Shown: positions 21,707 to 30,068, counted from the first letter of the stretch. The stretch: DNA of 64,000 nucleotides from Nocardia sp. NBC_00508 (GCF_036346875.1 NZ_CP107852.1:5394001-5458000); one strand, 5' to 3'. Program-made: numbers and translations. Notes: generated by a model from the sequence alone, not told the origin.

Positions 21707-22420
21707 ATGCACTATCTGGCGACACTGGTGGGACGGGAAGAAGGATCGGGCACCCGGCCCGGCACGCCGGAGTTCGACGCCGAGGTGGCGAAGTACGCGG
21801 TGTTCGAGGAGCGGGAGGCCGCGGCGGTCGCGGGCGGCGTGGCGCTGTTCCCCTCCGCCGACGCGCTGCACATCCGGCGCCGCGGAGAGCGCACGTTGGT
21901 CACCGACGGCCCGTTCGCCGAGCAAGCCGAGGTCGTCGGCGGATTCTATGTGTTCGAAGCCGCCGATCTGGACGAGGCGATCCGGCTGGCGCGCCACGTG
22001 CCCGCCGCCGAAGACGGGGCGGTCGAAGTGCGCCCGATGGCGATGTGGTGGCCGCACGACACCCCGCGTGCGGATTGGTGGCTGGCGCTGCTGTGGGAAG
22101 CTCCGGACGCGGTGATCGCGCCGGATACGCCGGAGTGGGACGCCGCCGTCGCCGAACATCAGCGCTTCGGCGAGAAGTATGCGGCACAGATCCGCGGTGG
22201 TGGAGCGCTGCAACCGCCGTCCTCGGCGACCACCGTGCGGGTGCGCGACGGGAAGACGCTGCTCACCGACGGGCCGTATGCGGAGTTCGCCGAGGTGGTG
22301 GACGGGCTGTACCTGTTCGCCGCGGAGGGCCGAGCGCACGCGGCCGAGATCGCGTCGGCCATCCCGCTGGGCGAGCGTGGGCGCACCGAGGTGCGTCAGG
22401 TCGTGGATCTGGGCGACTGA
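21707..22420 (+). CDS. Tandem YCII (DGPF) domain protein
   Basis: A 237-residue protein with two YCII-type domains. The first has LVTDGPFAEQAEVVGGFYVFEAADLDEAI and ends in VEVRPM; the second repeats it as LLTDGPYAEFAEVVDGLYLFAAE and EVRQV. DGPF proteins are small ferredoxin-like-fold proteins of unknown chemistry that are typically encoded beside ECF42 sigma factors, as here. Start ATG 21707 has AGGAAGG upstream. It is one base from the sigma gene, so the two are co-transcribed. Confidence 0.9.
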   Translation: MHYLATLVGREEGSGTRPGTPEFDAEVAKYAVFEEREAAAVAGGVALFPSADALHIRRRGERTLVTDGPFAEQAEVVGGFYVFEAADLDEAIRLARHVPAAEDGAVEVRPMAMWWPHDTPRADWWLALLWEAPDAVIAPDTPEWDAAVAEHQRFGEKYAAQIRGGGALQPPSSATTVRVRDGKTLLTDGPYAEFAEVVDGLYLFAAEGRAHAAEIASAIPLGERGRTEVRQVVDLGD

Positions 22421-22421
22421 C

Positions 22422-23657
22422 GTGCGCACGGGTCCGGCCGAGACGATCGACGCCGTCTACCGCGCCGAGTTCGGCCGGGCCCTCGCGACGGTGGCCAGGA
22501 TGGTTGGCGATATCGGCCTGGCCGAGGACGCCGTGCAAGAGGCCTTCGCCGACGCACTGCGTACCTGGCCCGAGCGCGGACTGCCGTCCAACCCGGGCGC
22601 CTGGATAACCACGACCGCGCGCAATAGAGCGCTGGACCGGCTGCGACGCGAGTCGGCTAGGCCGGTCAAGGAACATGACGCGGTGCTGACGCGGGCGCCG
22701 AACGAGGAGGCCGAGGTGTCGCCGGTGCCGGACGACCAACTGCGGATGATCTTCACCTGCTGCCACCCGGCGTTGTCGCGGCCCTCGCAGGTGGCCCTGA
22801 CGCTGCGCCTGGTGTGCGGCCTGCGCACGGCCGAGATAGCGCGTGCCTTTCTGCAACCGGAACATACCGTGGCGCAACGGCTGACGCGCGCGAAGGCGAA
22901 GATCCGTCAGGCGGGCATCCCGCTGCGGGTGCCGCCCCCGCACCTGCTGCCCGATCGGGTCCCTGGCGTACTGGCGTGCGTGTATCTGGTGTTCACCGAG
23001 GGATACTTCGCGACGTCGGGCCCTTCCGCGGTGCGAGACGAGCTGTGCGATGAAGCGATTCGGCTCGGCAGGCTGCTGTGCGGGTTGCTGCCGCGCGAAC
23101 CCGAGGCGCGTGCGCTGCTGGCGCTGATGCTGTTGCAGGACAGCCGCCGGAATCAACGGCGGCGCGGTGACGAGGAATTGGTGCCGTTGGAGGAGCAGGA
23201 TCGGTCGCGGTGGGACCGGGCGGCGATCCGGGCCGGGCTGGATTGCCTGAGGTCGGCCGAGGCCGATGGTGGCGGCCCGTACCTGGTGCAGGCGCGCATC
23301 GCCGCCGCGCACGCGACGGCGCCGAGCTGGGCGCGGACCGATTGGCATTCGATCGTCGCGGAGTACGACGAACTACTCCGGCTCGCCCCGTCGCCCGCGG
23401 TGTCGGTGAACCGCGCCGTGGCCGTGGGGTTTGCCCGCGGGTTCGACGCGGGGCTTGCCGCCCTGGACGAGGTTGCCGGCGACCCGCGGCTGGCCGGATC
23501 GCACCTGGCACCCGCGACCCGCGCCGACTTGCTGCGACGCGGCGGACGGTGGCGGGAGGCCGCGGAGAGCTATCGCGCGGCGCTGGAACTGGCGGGCAAT
23601 GACCAGGTGCGGCGGTTCCTGGCGCGCCGCCTCGCGGAGGTCGAGTCGGCGCGCTGA
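22422..23657 (+). CDS. ECF42-type sigma factor with C-terminal TPR-like extension
   Basis: A 411-residue protein. Region 2 (about 8-80) has DIGLAEDAVQEAFADALRTWPERGLPSNPGAWITTTARNRALD. Region 4 (about 110-165) has ALTLRLVCGLRTAEIARAFLQPEHTVAQRLTRAK. Then a conserved approx. 230-residue helical domain follows (VYLVFTEGYFATSG, VSVNRAVAVGFARGFDAGLAALDEV, a TPR-like end), which takes the place of a separate anti-sigma factor in this group. ECF42 sigmas activate the adjacent DGPF gene. The start is GTG 22422, one base after the YCII stop. Confidence 0.93.
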   Translation: MRTGPAETIDAVYRAEFGRALATVARMVGDIGLAEDAVQEAFADALRTWPERGLPSNPGAWITTTARNRALDRLRRESARPVKEHDAVLTRAPNEEAEVSPVPDDQLRMIFTCCHPALSRPSQVALTLRLVCGLRTAEIARAFLQPEHTVAQRLTRAKAKIRQAGIPLRVPPPHLLPDRVPGVLACVYLVFTEGYFATSGPSAVRDELCDEAIRLGRLLCGLLPREPEARALLALMLLQDSRRNQRRRGDEELVPLEEQDRSRWDRAAIRAGLDCLRSAEADGGGPYLVQARIAAAHATAPSWARTDWHSIVAEYDELLRLAPSPAVSVNRAVAVGFARGFDAGLAALDEVAGDPRLAGSHLAPATRADLLRRGGRWREAAESYRAALELAGNDQVRRFLARRLAEVESAR

Positions 23658-23661
23658 GCGC

Positions 23662-24486
23662 TCAGCGCCACCAGGTATCGAGCGGAGTCACCGGGACGGT
23701 CCGCTTGTGCCGGGTGTTCAGGTAGGTGGATTCGACCTTGGCGGCGACTTCCGCGCTGACCTCGTTGCCTTCCAAATAGTCATCGATTTCGCTGTAGCGC
23801 AGGCCGAGCGCCTCTTCGTCGGGCAGCGCGGGACGGTCGTCCTCCAGGTCGGCGGTGGGGACCTTGGACCAGATGCTGGGGGGCGCGCCGAGTTCTTGCA
23901 GCAGCGCGGCGCCTTGGCGCTTGGTGAGGCCGGTGAGCGGGGTCAGGTCGACGCCGCCGTCGCCGTACTTGGTGAAGAAGCCGCTGACCGCTTCCGCCGC
24001 GTGGTCGGTGCCGACCACCAGCAGGTTCTCCTGCCCGGCCAGGGCGTACTGGATCACCATGCGTTCCCGCGCCTTGATGTTGCCGCGCACGAAGTCGCGC
24101 AGCTTGTCCACCTGGAGCGCGGAGGCGGCCTCGGCCGCCGCGGCGTTCGCGCTGGGACGGACGTTCACGACGACCTGGCGGTCCGGCTGGATGAAGCGCA
24201 GCGCGATCCTCGCGTCGGCCTCGTCGGCCTGTACCCCGTAGGGCAGCCGGACGGCGAGAAACGTCGCGTCCGCTCCCTCGGCGCGCAGCTCTTCGGCCGC
24301 GAGCTGGCAGAGCCGTCCGGTGAGGGCGCTGTCCTGCCCGCCACTGATACCGAGGACGAAACCTCGTGCGGGAGTGGCGTTCAGATAATCCTTGAGGAAA
24401 TCGATCCGGCGCCGCACTTCGGTTTTCGGTTCGATCGTGGGCTGGACGCCCAATTCGCTGATGATCTGTTCGCGCAGGTTCCGCAT
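23662..24486 (-). CDS. nadE: Ammonia-dependent NAD synthetase NadE
   Basis: A 274-residue enzyme of the short, E. coli-like class: RIDFLKDYLN, the ATP pyrophosphatase loop GISGGQDS (46-53), VVGTDHAAEAVSGFFTKYGDGGVDL, and the C-terminal HKRTVPVTPLDTWWR. It converts NaAD to NAD with ammonia. It has no nitrilase (glutaminase) domain, unlike the main NadE of mycobacteria, so it may be a second isoform. ATG 24486 matches the family N-terminus. It follows a TetR gene by 22 bases on the same strand and ends four bases from the sigma gene, with both stops inside the palindrome TGAGCGCTCA. Confidence 0.94.
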   Translation of the reverse strand: MRNLREQIISELGVQPTIEPKTEVRRRIDFLKDYLNATPARGFVLGISGGQDSALTGRLCQLAAEELRAEGADATFLAVRLPYGVQADEADARIALRFIQPDRQVVVNVRPSANAAAAEAASALQVDKLRDFVRGNIKARERMVIQYALAGQENLLVVGTDHAAEAVSGFFTKYGDGGVDLTPLTGLTKRQGAALLQELGAPPSIWSKVPTADLEDDRPALPDEEALGLRYSEIDDYLEGNEVSAEVAAKVESTYLNTRHKRTVPVTPLDTWWR

Positions 24487-24508
24487 GGCGCCCGAGTCTA
24501 CTGGCGAT

Positions 24509-25177
24509 TCAGCGGGCGACAACGCGCCGAACGAGGCTCTCCCAGTTGTCGCCGATCTGCTCGCGGCGGTAACCCTGGACGTGCATCTGGTGCATGACGA
24601 GCGCCGCACCCAGCATCCCCAGCAGCGCGTCGGCGACGAGCGGGATTTCCCCGGGTACGTCGGCCTGCCGCAGCAGCATCGTGACGTGCGCGCGCAGCAG
24701 TCCGTAGGGCGCGCCGGAATAGCGGTCCCTTGCCTCGCCCAGCTCGGCGGCGCGGTGTAGCTCACCGGCCAGGTCGATGTCCAGCAGCCGGGCCCGCCCG
24801 AACGCGACCAGCCGTTCCACCGGCGCAGCGCCGGGGCCGAGCGGCGGCGGCCCGAAGATGAACGCCTCCTGGAATTTTCGATCGGAGTGGTCCAGCAGCG
24901 CGAGCATCAGCCCCGACCGGCTGCCGAACCGGCGGAACACCGTGCCTTTGCCGACACCGGCGCGCTTGGCCAGCGCGTCCATCGTGAGGCTGTCGATACC
25001 CTGCTCGCGCATCAACTGGTGGGCCGCGTCCAGCAGGAGCTGCCGGTTGCGCGCCGCGTCGGCGCGCTCGGCGGGCTCGGCGGGCTGCACCGTGCCGGGT
25101 AGGGGCATGCCGACGTCGATCAACCGACTCCGGTCCGGCGTCGGTGCGTCCGATGTGGGGTAGTTCACAGCGCTCAC
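24509..25177 (-). CDS. TetR-family regulator of the FMN reductase / nadE divergon
   Basis: A 222-residue protein. HTH: RQLLLDAAHQLMREQGIDSLTMDALAKRAGVGKGTVFRRFGSRSGLM (about 44-90), then a helical ligand domain ending WESLVRRVVAR. The start is GTG 25177 with GGAG six bases upstream. It is divergent from the NADPH-FMN reductase, and a 22-bp near-perfect palindrome sits in the shared promoter, so autoregulation and control of the reductase are likely. It probably co-transcribes nadE, tying regulation to flavin/nicotinamide redox, which is inference. Confidence 0.9.
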   Translation of the reverse strand: MSAVNYPTSDAPTPDRSRLIDVGMPLPGTVQPAEPAERADAARNRQLLLDAAHQLMREQGIDSLTMDALAKRAGVGKGTVFRRFGSRSGLMLALLDHSDRKFQEAFIFGPPPLGPGAAPVERLVAFGRARLLDIDLAGELHRAAELGEARDRYSGAPYGLLRAHVTMLLRQADVPGEIPLVADALLGMLGAALVMHQMHVQGYRREQIGDNWESLVRRVVAR

Positions 25178-25194
25178 GCAGACTCCACGGGAAG

Positions 25195-25216
25195 TAATCG
25201 GACCATGGTCCGGTTA
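25195..25216. promoter_or_regulatory. Palindromic TetR operator
   Basis: A perfect 14-bp palindrome CGGACCATGGTCCG (25199-25212) is flanked by TAAT and GTTA, extending the symmetry to 22 bp with one mismatched pair. It lies 17 bases upstream of the TetR start and 49 bases upstream of the FMN reductase ATG, where a repressor would block both promoters. Confidence 0.8.
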
Positions 25217-25265
25217 GTGTGTGGTGAACGTACGGACACCACCATTCAGTACACCAGGAGTCGTC

Positions 25266-25835
25266 ATGAGTCAGACCCGCATCCTCGCACTCGTCGGTAG
25301 CCTCCGTGCCGCGTCGGTCAATAGGCAGCTCGCCGAGGCTGCCGCGCAGACCGCGCCGGAGGGTGTCGAGGTCACTATCTATGCAGGCCTTGCCGACATC
25401 CCGTTCTACAACGAGGACATCGACCTTCCCGATGCCGTGCCCGCCGCCGCGCAGGCGCTGCGCGACGCGGTCGCGGAGGCGGACGGCCTGCTGCTGGCCA
25501 CGCCGGAATACAACGGGACGCTGTCGGCGGTCCTGAAGAACGCCATCGACTGGGCCTCCCGCCCGTACGGCGCCGGGGTCCTCACGGGCAAGCCCACCGC
25601 CGTGGTGAGCGCGTCGGTCAGCCCGAACGCGGCGCAGTGGGCGCACGGCGACGCGGTCAAGGCGCTCGGCGTTGCGGGCGCGAAGGTCGTGGAGTCCGCG
25701 CACCTGCACTTCGGTGTAATCGGCGAGCGGTTCGCCGCCTCGCATCCGCGCGAGGACGCCGAGGCGCTGACCCAGTTGGCGGGCACCGTGCGCGAACTGG
25801 TCGAGGCCACACGTGGCCAGCTGGCCTCCGTGTAA
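25266..25835 (+). CDS. NADPH-dependent FMN reductase family protein
   Basis: A 189-residue flavodoxin-like protein. LVGSLRAASVNRQLAEAA forms the FMN phosphate loop, and LLATPEYNGTLSAVLKNAIDWASRP is the hallmark of the ArsH/SsuE/ChrR-like reductases. It reduces FMN, quinones or azo dyes with NAD(P)H in the cytosol. ATG 25266 follows CAGGAG. The divergent TetR and the palindromic operator indicate ligand-induced expression, perhaps by an electrophile or quinone. A strong terminator follows. Confidence 0.92.
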   Translation: MSQTRILALVGSLRAASVNRQLAEAAAQTAPEGVEVTIYAGLADIPFYNEDIDLPDAVPAAAQALRDAVAEADGLLLATPEYNGTLSAVLKNAIDWASRPYGAGVLTGKPTAVVSASVSPNAAQWAHGDAVKALGVAGAKVVESAHLHFGVIGERFAASHPREDAEALTQLAGTVRELVEATRGQLASV

Positions 25836-25854
25836 GCTCCACCCCGGTCTCCAG

Positions 25855-25890
25855 CGAGGGCCGTCGTTACCGCGGTAGCGACGGCCCTCG
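25855..25890 (+). terminator. Strong hairpin terminator after the FMN reductase gene
   Basis: CGAGGGCCGTCG at 25855-25866 pairs with its complement at 25879-25890, and the stem continues inward to about 16 pairs around a CGCG loop. TCGCTTGTCC follows, so the T-run is weak. It separates the reductase from the nrd operon. Confidence 0.8.
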
Positions 25891-25934
25891 TCGCTTGTCC
25901 TATATTTGCCAGAAATTAGCTATAGCCCTAGAGA

Positions 25935-25948
25935 GTGATCTGCGTCAC
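25935..25948. promoter_or_regulatory. CRP/FNR-like site upstream of nrdHIE
   Basis: GTGATCTGCGTCAC matches GTGA-N6-TCAC, the half-site spacing of actinobacterial CRP/GlxR-type regulators, and is extended to AGAGTGA...TCACTCT. It lies about 80 bases upstream of the first NrdR box. A chance match is possible. Confidence 0.35.
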
Positions 25949-26012
25949 TCTTTGTCGCGCGGGCGAATCGAGCATCCAGGTACTTCTCGCTGTGGAATTT
26001 CACCGATGTGAC

Positions 26013-26060
26013 TCGCTACATGTCGTGTTGGATGAATCTGTCGGCCACTAGGTGTAGTGT
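26013..26060. promoter_or_regulatory. Pair of NrdR boxes controlling nrdHIE
   Basis: TCGCTACATGTCGTGT (26013-26028) and CCACTAGGTGTAGTGT (26045-26060) each match the NrdR palindrome (ACACTATATATAGTGT-like, with conserved CTA and TGT/GTGT). Their centres are exactly 32 bp apart, three helical turns, the spacing known for co-operative NrdR binding. The same arrangement is seen before nrdF at 53837-53884. Confidence 0.85.
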
Positions 26061-26214
26061 CTTCGGTACTGGAAGACGGCATGAGACCTCGCTCCACACG
26101 AGTGGCTGAGCAGGGGCTTCGGGTCCGGATCCAGGAGTTTGCGCAGTATGTCGGATCGTGCACTGCATACGGATCACAGGCTGTGGATCAGGCACAAGGA
26201 GAGAGGGACATCAA

Positions 26215-26448
26215 TTGACCGTCACCGTGTACACCAAGCCCGCTTGCGTCCAGTGCAACGCCACCTACAAGGCCCTCGACAAGGCCGGTCTGGACTACGA
26301 GGTCATCGATATCTCGGAGAACGACGAGGCGCGTGACTACGTCATGGCCCTCGGGTACTTGCAGGCGCCGGTCGTGGTGGCCGGAGACGATCACTGGTCG
26401 GGCTTCCGGCCCGACCGCATCAAGTCGCTCGCGACCGTGGCGGCCTGA
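26215..26448 (+). CDS. nrdH: Glutaredoxin-like NrdH redoxin
   Basis: A 77-residue NrdH: VTVYTKPACVQC with the redox Cys11-x2-Cys14, QAPVVV, and WSGFRPDRI, the thioredoxin-reductase-contact motif of NrdH. It is the electron donor for the class Ib ribonucleotide reductase. The start is TTG 26215 with GAGAGGGA six bases upstream; the longer frame from 26158 has a non-family N-terminus. It is the first gene of nrdHIE. Confidence 0.95.
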   Translation: MTVTVYTKPACVQCNATYKALDKAGLDYEVIDISENDEARDYVMALGYLQAPVVVAGDDHWSGFRPDRIKSLATVAA

Positions 26449-26516
26449 GCGCGTCCACCGCGTCCGGTCCATCCGAGGGCCGAGTGCCCGGCACTCCGGA
26501 GAGGAGGAAGTCGACC

Positions 26517-26978
26517 ATGTCGGAGACGACGGCGCTGGTCTACTTCTCCAGCGCCTCGGAGAACACACATCGTTTCGTCGAGAAGCTGGGTCTCCCGGCA
26601 ACTCGCATCCCACTGCACACCGCCGACTCATTGCGCGTAGACGAGCCGTACGTGCTGATCGTCCCCACTTATGGGGGCGGTCGGCACGTACTCGGGGGCA
26701 ACCGTTCCGAGAAGGATTTCGTGCCGCGGCAGGTCGCCAAGTTCCTCAACGATCCGCACAACCGGTCGCTGCTGCGCGGCGTCATCGCGGCGGGCAACAC
26801 GAACTTCGGCGAGACCTATTGCTATGCGGGCGAGCTGATCTCGCGCAAATGCGGGGTGCCGTACCTGTATCGCTTCGAACTCATGGGAACCGCTGAGGAC
26901 GTCGAGCGCGTCCGAGAGGGATTGGGATTGTTTTGGCAACAGCAACGACAGCACCGACCGGAAAAGCAGCTCGCTTAG
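26517..26978 (+). CDS. nrdI: Flavodoxin-like NrdI
   Basis: A 153-residue NrdI: LVYFSSASENTHRFVEKLG is the FMN phosphate loop, then VLIVPTYGGG, VIAAGNTNFGETYCYAG and the C-terminal PYLYRFELMGT. It makes the oxidant that activates the Mn(III)2-tyrosyl radical centre of NrdF. ATG 26517 follows GGAGGAAG. Its 3' end overlaps nrdE by 46 bases, so the nrdE start lies inside it. Confidence 0.95.
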   Translation: MSETTALVYFSSASENTHRFVEKLGLPATRIPLHTADSLRVDEPYVLIVPTYGGGRHVLGGNRSEKDFVPRQVAKFLNDPHNRSLLRGVIAAGNTNFGETYCYAGELISRKCGVPYLYRFELMGTAEDVERVREGLGLFWQQQRQHRPEKQLA

Positions 26979-29122
26979 AGCAAGCACCGGTCCGCGGCGC
27001 GGAAGCAGGCGAGGTTCTGGACTACCACGCCCTCAACGCGATGCTGAACCTGTACGGCCCGGACGGCGAGATCCAGTTCGACAAGGACCGTGAGGCCGCC
27101 CACCAGTACTTCCTCCAGCACGTCAACCAGAACACCGTCTTCTTCCACAACCTGGACGAGAAGCTGGACTACCTGATCGAGGAGAACTACTACGAGGCAG
27201 AGGTTCTCGACCAGTACAGCCGCGCCTTCATCAAGAAGCTGTTCAAGCAGGCCTACGCCAAGAAGTTCCGGTTCCCCACCTTCCTCGGCGCGTTCAAGTA
27301 CTACACCTCGTACACGCTGAAGACCTTCGACGGCAAGCGTTACCTGGAGCGGTTCGAGGACCGGGTCTGCATGGTCGCGCTCACCCTCGCGGCCGGTGAC
27401 GAGGTGCTGGCGAGCAAGCTGGTGGACGAGGTCATCGACGGCCGTTTCCAACCGGCCACGCCGACCTTCCTCAACTCGGGCAAGAAGCAGCGCGGCGAGC
27501 CGGTGTCGTGCTTCCTGCTGCGCATCGAGGACAACATGGAGTCGATCGGGCGCTCGATCAACTCCGCGCTGCAACTGTCCAAGCGCGGCGGCGGTGTCGC
27601 CTTGCTGCTGAGCAACATTCGCGAGCACGGCGCGCCGATCAAGAAGATCGAGAACCAGAGCTCGGGCGTCATCCCGATCATGAAGCTGCTGGAGGACTCG
27701 TTCTCCTACGCCAACCAGCTCGGCGCGCGTCAGGGCGCGGGCGCGGTCTACCTGCATGCGCACCACCCGGATATCTACCGGTTCCTGGACACCAAGCGGG
27801 AGAACGCGGACGAGAAGATCCGCATCAAGACTCTCTCGCTGGGCGTGGTCATCCCGGACATCACGTTCGAGCTGGCCAAGAAGAACGAGGACATGTACCT
27901 CTTCTCGCCGTACGACGTGGAACGCATCTACGGCAAGCCGTTCGCCGACATCGACGTCACCGAGAAGTACCACGAGATGGTCGACGACAAGCGCATCCGC
28001 AAGTCGAAGATCAAGGCGCGTGAGTTCTTCCAGACCATCGCCGAGTTGCAGTTCGAGTCCGGCTACCCGTACATCATGTTCGAGGACACGGTGAACCGGG
28101 CCAACCCGATCGCGGGCAAGATCACCCACTCCAACCTGTGCTCGGAGATCCTGCAGGTGTCCACGCCGTCGGAATTCAACGACGACCTGTCCTACGCGAA
28201 GGTGGGCAAGGACATCTCCTGCAACCTCGGCTCGTTGAACATCGCCAAGACGATGGACTCACCCGACTTCGCCCAGACCATCGAGGTGGCGATCCGGGCG
28301 CTGACCGCGGTGTCGGACCAGACGCACATCTACTCGGTGCCGTCCATCGAGCAGGGCAACAACGAGTCCCACGCGATCGGCCTCGGGCAGATGAACTTGC
28401 ACGGCTACCTGGCGCGCGAGCGGGTCCACTACGGGTCCGAAGAGGGCGTCGACTTCACCAATATCTACTTCTACACCGTCGTCTACCATGCGATCCGGGC
28501 GTCGAACAAGATCGCGATCGAGCGTCGCAGCTACTTCGGCGGTTTCCCGGAATCCAAGTACGCCAGCGGCGAGTACTTCGACAAGTACACCGATCAGGTG
28601 TGGGAGCCGAAGACCGATCGCGTCCGGCAGCTGTTCGCCGACGCGGGCGTGCACATTCCGACCCAGGACGACTGGCGCGAGCTGAAGGCCTCGGTCATGG
28701 AGCACGGCATCTACAACCAGAACCTGCAGGCGGTGCCGCCGACCGGCTCGATCTCGTACATCAACCACTCCACCAGCTCCATCCACCCGGTGGCGTCGAA
28801 GATCGAGATCCGCAAGGAAGGCAAGATCGGGCGCGTCTACTACCCGGCGCCCTACATGACCAACGACAACCTCGACTACTACGAGGACGCCTACGAGATC
28901 GGCTACGAGAAGATCATCGACACCTACGCCGCGGCCACTCAGCACGTGGACCAGGGCCTGTCGCTGACGTTGTTCTTCAAGGACTCCGCCACCACCCGCG
29001 ACCTCAACCGCGCCCAGATCTACGCCTGGCGCAAGGGCATCAAGACGCTCTACTACATCCGCCTGCGCCAAATGGCCTTGGAGGGAACCGAAGTCGAGGG
29101 CTGCGTGTCCTGCATGCTGTGA
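26933..29122 (+). CDS. nrdE: Class Ib ribonucleoside-diphosphate reductase alpha subunit
   Basis: A 729-residue NrdE, closely similar along its length to the mycobacterial enzyme as I know it. It includes DYHALNAMLNLYGPDGEIQFDKD, the catalytic-site segment NLCSEILQVS, the radical/loop region YNQNLQAVPPTGSISYINHS, and the C-terminal redox pair Cys724/Cys727 in CVSCML. It reduces ribonucleoside diphosphates together with NrdF. Class Ib enzymes lack the N-terminal ATP cone. The start TTG 26933 lies inside nrdI and fits the protein's N-terminal spacing. The partner nrdF is unlinked at 52819. Confidence 0.97.
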   Translation: MATATTAPTGKAARLEQAPVRGAEAGEVLDYHALNAMLNLYGPDGEIQFDKDREAAHQYFLQHVNQNTVFFHNLDEKLDYLIEENYYEAEVLDQYSRAFIKKLFKQAYAKKFRFPTFLGAFKYYTSYTLKTFDGKRYLERFEDRVCMVALTLAAGDEVLASKLVDEVIDGRFQPATPTFLNSGKKQRGEPVSCFLLRIEDNMESIGRSINSALQLSKRGGGVALLLSNIREHGAPIKKIENQSSGVIPIMKLLEDSFSYANQLGARQGAGAVYLHAHHPDIYRFLDTKRENADEKIRIKTLSLGVVIPDITFELAKKNEDMYLFSPYDVERIYGKPFADIDVTEKYHEMVDDKRIRKSKIKAREFFQTIAELQFESGYPYIMFEDTVNRANPIAGKITHSNLCSEILQVSTPSEFNDDLSYAKVGKDISCNLGSLNIAKTMDSPDFAQTIEVAIRALTAVSDQTHIYSVPSIEQGNNESHAIGLGQMNLHGYLARERVHYGSEEGVDFTNIYFYTVVYHAIRASNKIAIERRSYFGGFPESKYASGEYFDKYTDQVWEPKTDRVRQLFADAGVHIPTQDDWRELKASVMEHGIYNQNLQAVPPTGSISYINHSTSSIHPVASKIEIRKEGKIGRVYYPAPYMTNDNLDYYEDAYEIGYEKIIDTYAAATQHVDQGLSLTLFFKDSATTRDLNRAQIYAWRKGIKTLYYIRLRQMALEGTEVEGCVSCML

Positions 29123-29139
29123 GTTGGGTCATCGGATGG

Positions 29140-29167
29140 GATGCAGGGCAGGGATTTGCCCTGCATC
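29140..29167 (+). terminator. Hairpin after nrdE
   Basis: GATGCAGGGCA (29140-29150) and TGCCCTGCATC (29157-29167) form a perfect 11-bp stem with a six-base loop, 18 bases past the nrdE stop. No T-run follows, which is common for actinobacterial terminators. Confidence 0.75.
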
Positions 29168-29297
29168 GGTTCGTACGTCGCTGAGTGGAACGCCGTGTTG
29201 ATCCCATCGTGCGTTCTGGATCGGACAACACCGTCAACGGGGCGCCCAGCGCAGGCGCGACAGCCCGACTATCTCCGCCGTCGTGGTCGACGATCGG

Positions 29298-29861
29298 TTA
29301 GCGGTCGATCGCCAGTCGTCGCAACGATGCGTCCAGTTCCCGCCAGAGGTCTCCCACACGGCCGCGACCACTCGGGGCGTTCGGATAACGCGTCAGGACG
29401 CTCACCACGATGGGACTGGCCAGGGCTGTTGCCTTCTCGATGTAGTCGGCGCCGACGTTACGGTCGTCGCCGGCATCGAGCTCGAATGCACGAGCCGCGC
29501 TGGCGGCCGGCATGAGGATATGCCCGCCCTGGGTCGCCTTCGCCAGCGGGTGAAGGTACGCGGCGGCTCCCGCGTAACCGGCGGCGCGCGCCGCGTCGGC
29601 CGCGGCTTCACATTCCATCGCTCGAGCTGCTCGTGCGGCCCGGTGCGCGTCCAGTGCGGTCACGCGGAGCGCTTTCGTCCGCTTGCCCCCAGCGGCGAAT
29701 CTGCGCGCCTCGTCGAGCACCGCCTGTACGCGTGGATCATCCGGACAGTCGCGCTCGAAGATCGCCAAAACAGGCTCCGCGCAGGCCACGGCATAGGCCG
29801 TGACTTCGCGCAGTTCGGCCATGCTGAGCTCGATCATCAGATTCTCGTCTGCCACGTTCAC
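29298..29861 (-). CDS. Imm5-like putative immunity protein
   Basis: A 187-residue, mostly alpha-helical, alanine-rich protein. The pattern ELSMAELREVTAYAVACAEPVLAIFERDCPDDPRVQAVLDEARRF...RVTALDAHRAARAA, followed by AAAYLHPLAKATQGGHILMPAASAARAFEL, resembles the Imm5 family predicted as polymorphic-toxin immunity proteins; the same family is often just annotated 'putative immunity protein'. No toxin gene lies next to it, so it is an orphan. ATG 29861 has no strong Shine-Dalgarno; Met9 and Met14 are alternatives. Two inverted repeats sit directly upstream. The role is uncertain. Confidence 0.6.
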   Translation of the reverse strand: MNVADENLMIELSMAELREVTAYAVACAEPVLAIFERDCPDDPRVQAVLDEARRFAAGGKRTKALRVTALDAHRAARAARAMECEAAADAARAAGYAGAAAYLHPLAKATQGGHILMPAASAARAFELDAGDDRNVGADYIEKATALASPIVVSVLTRYPNAPSGRGRVGDLWRELDASLRRLAIDR

Positions 29862-29873
29862 GACACTTAACGG

Positions 29874-29922
29874 TATCGCTGAAACTTCGGTTGGAACTTT
29901 CCAGCGATACTGTCAGGACAGT
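29874..29922. promoter_or_regulatory. Nested inverted repeats upstream of the Imm5-like gene
   Basis: TATCGCTG (29874-29881) and CAGCGATA (29902-29909) are perfect inverse copies 20 bases apart. Directly after, ACTGTC-AG-GACAGT (29909-29922) is a second palindrome. Both lie within 65 bases of the gene start, in the place expected for operators. Confidence 0.5.
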
Positions 29923-30068
29923 GATGCGAAACCTTCAAAACGGTGGACTGCTCAGGCGCATTGATCTGGCGCCGCCATCGACGAGGCCCGACGGAGCTCT
30001 GCGGTGCCCCCCGGCTTCCCGTCGGCCTGGGAGAAGGTCGCCGGAAGCCGGAGAGCCGGACATGACGC

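Noticed and set aside
26975..28129. Minus-strand 384-codon frame over nrdE
   Set aside because: Shadow of nrdE; Val/Leu/Asp/Glu-rich composition is what reversed nrdE codons give.
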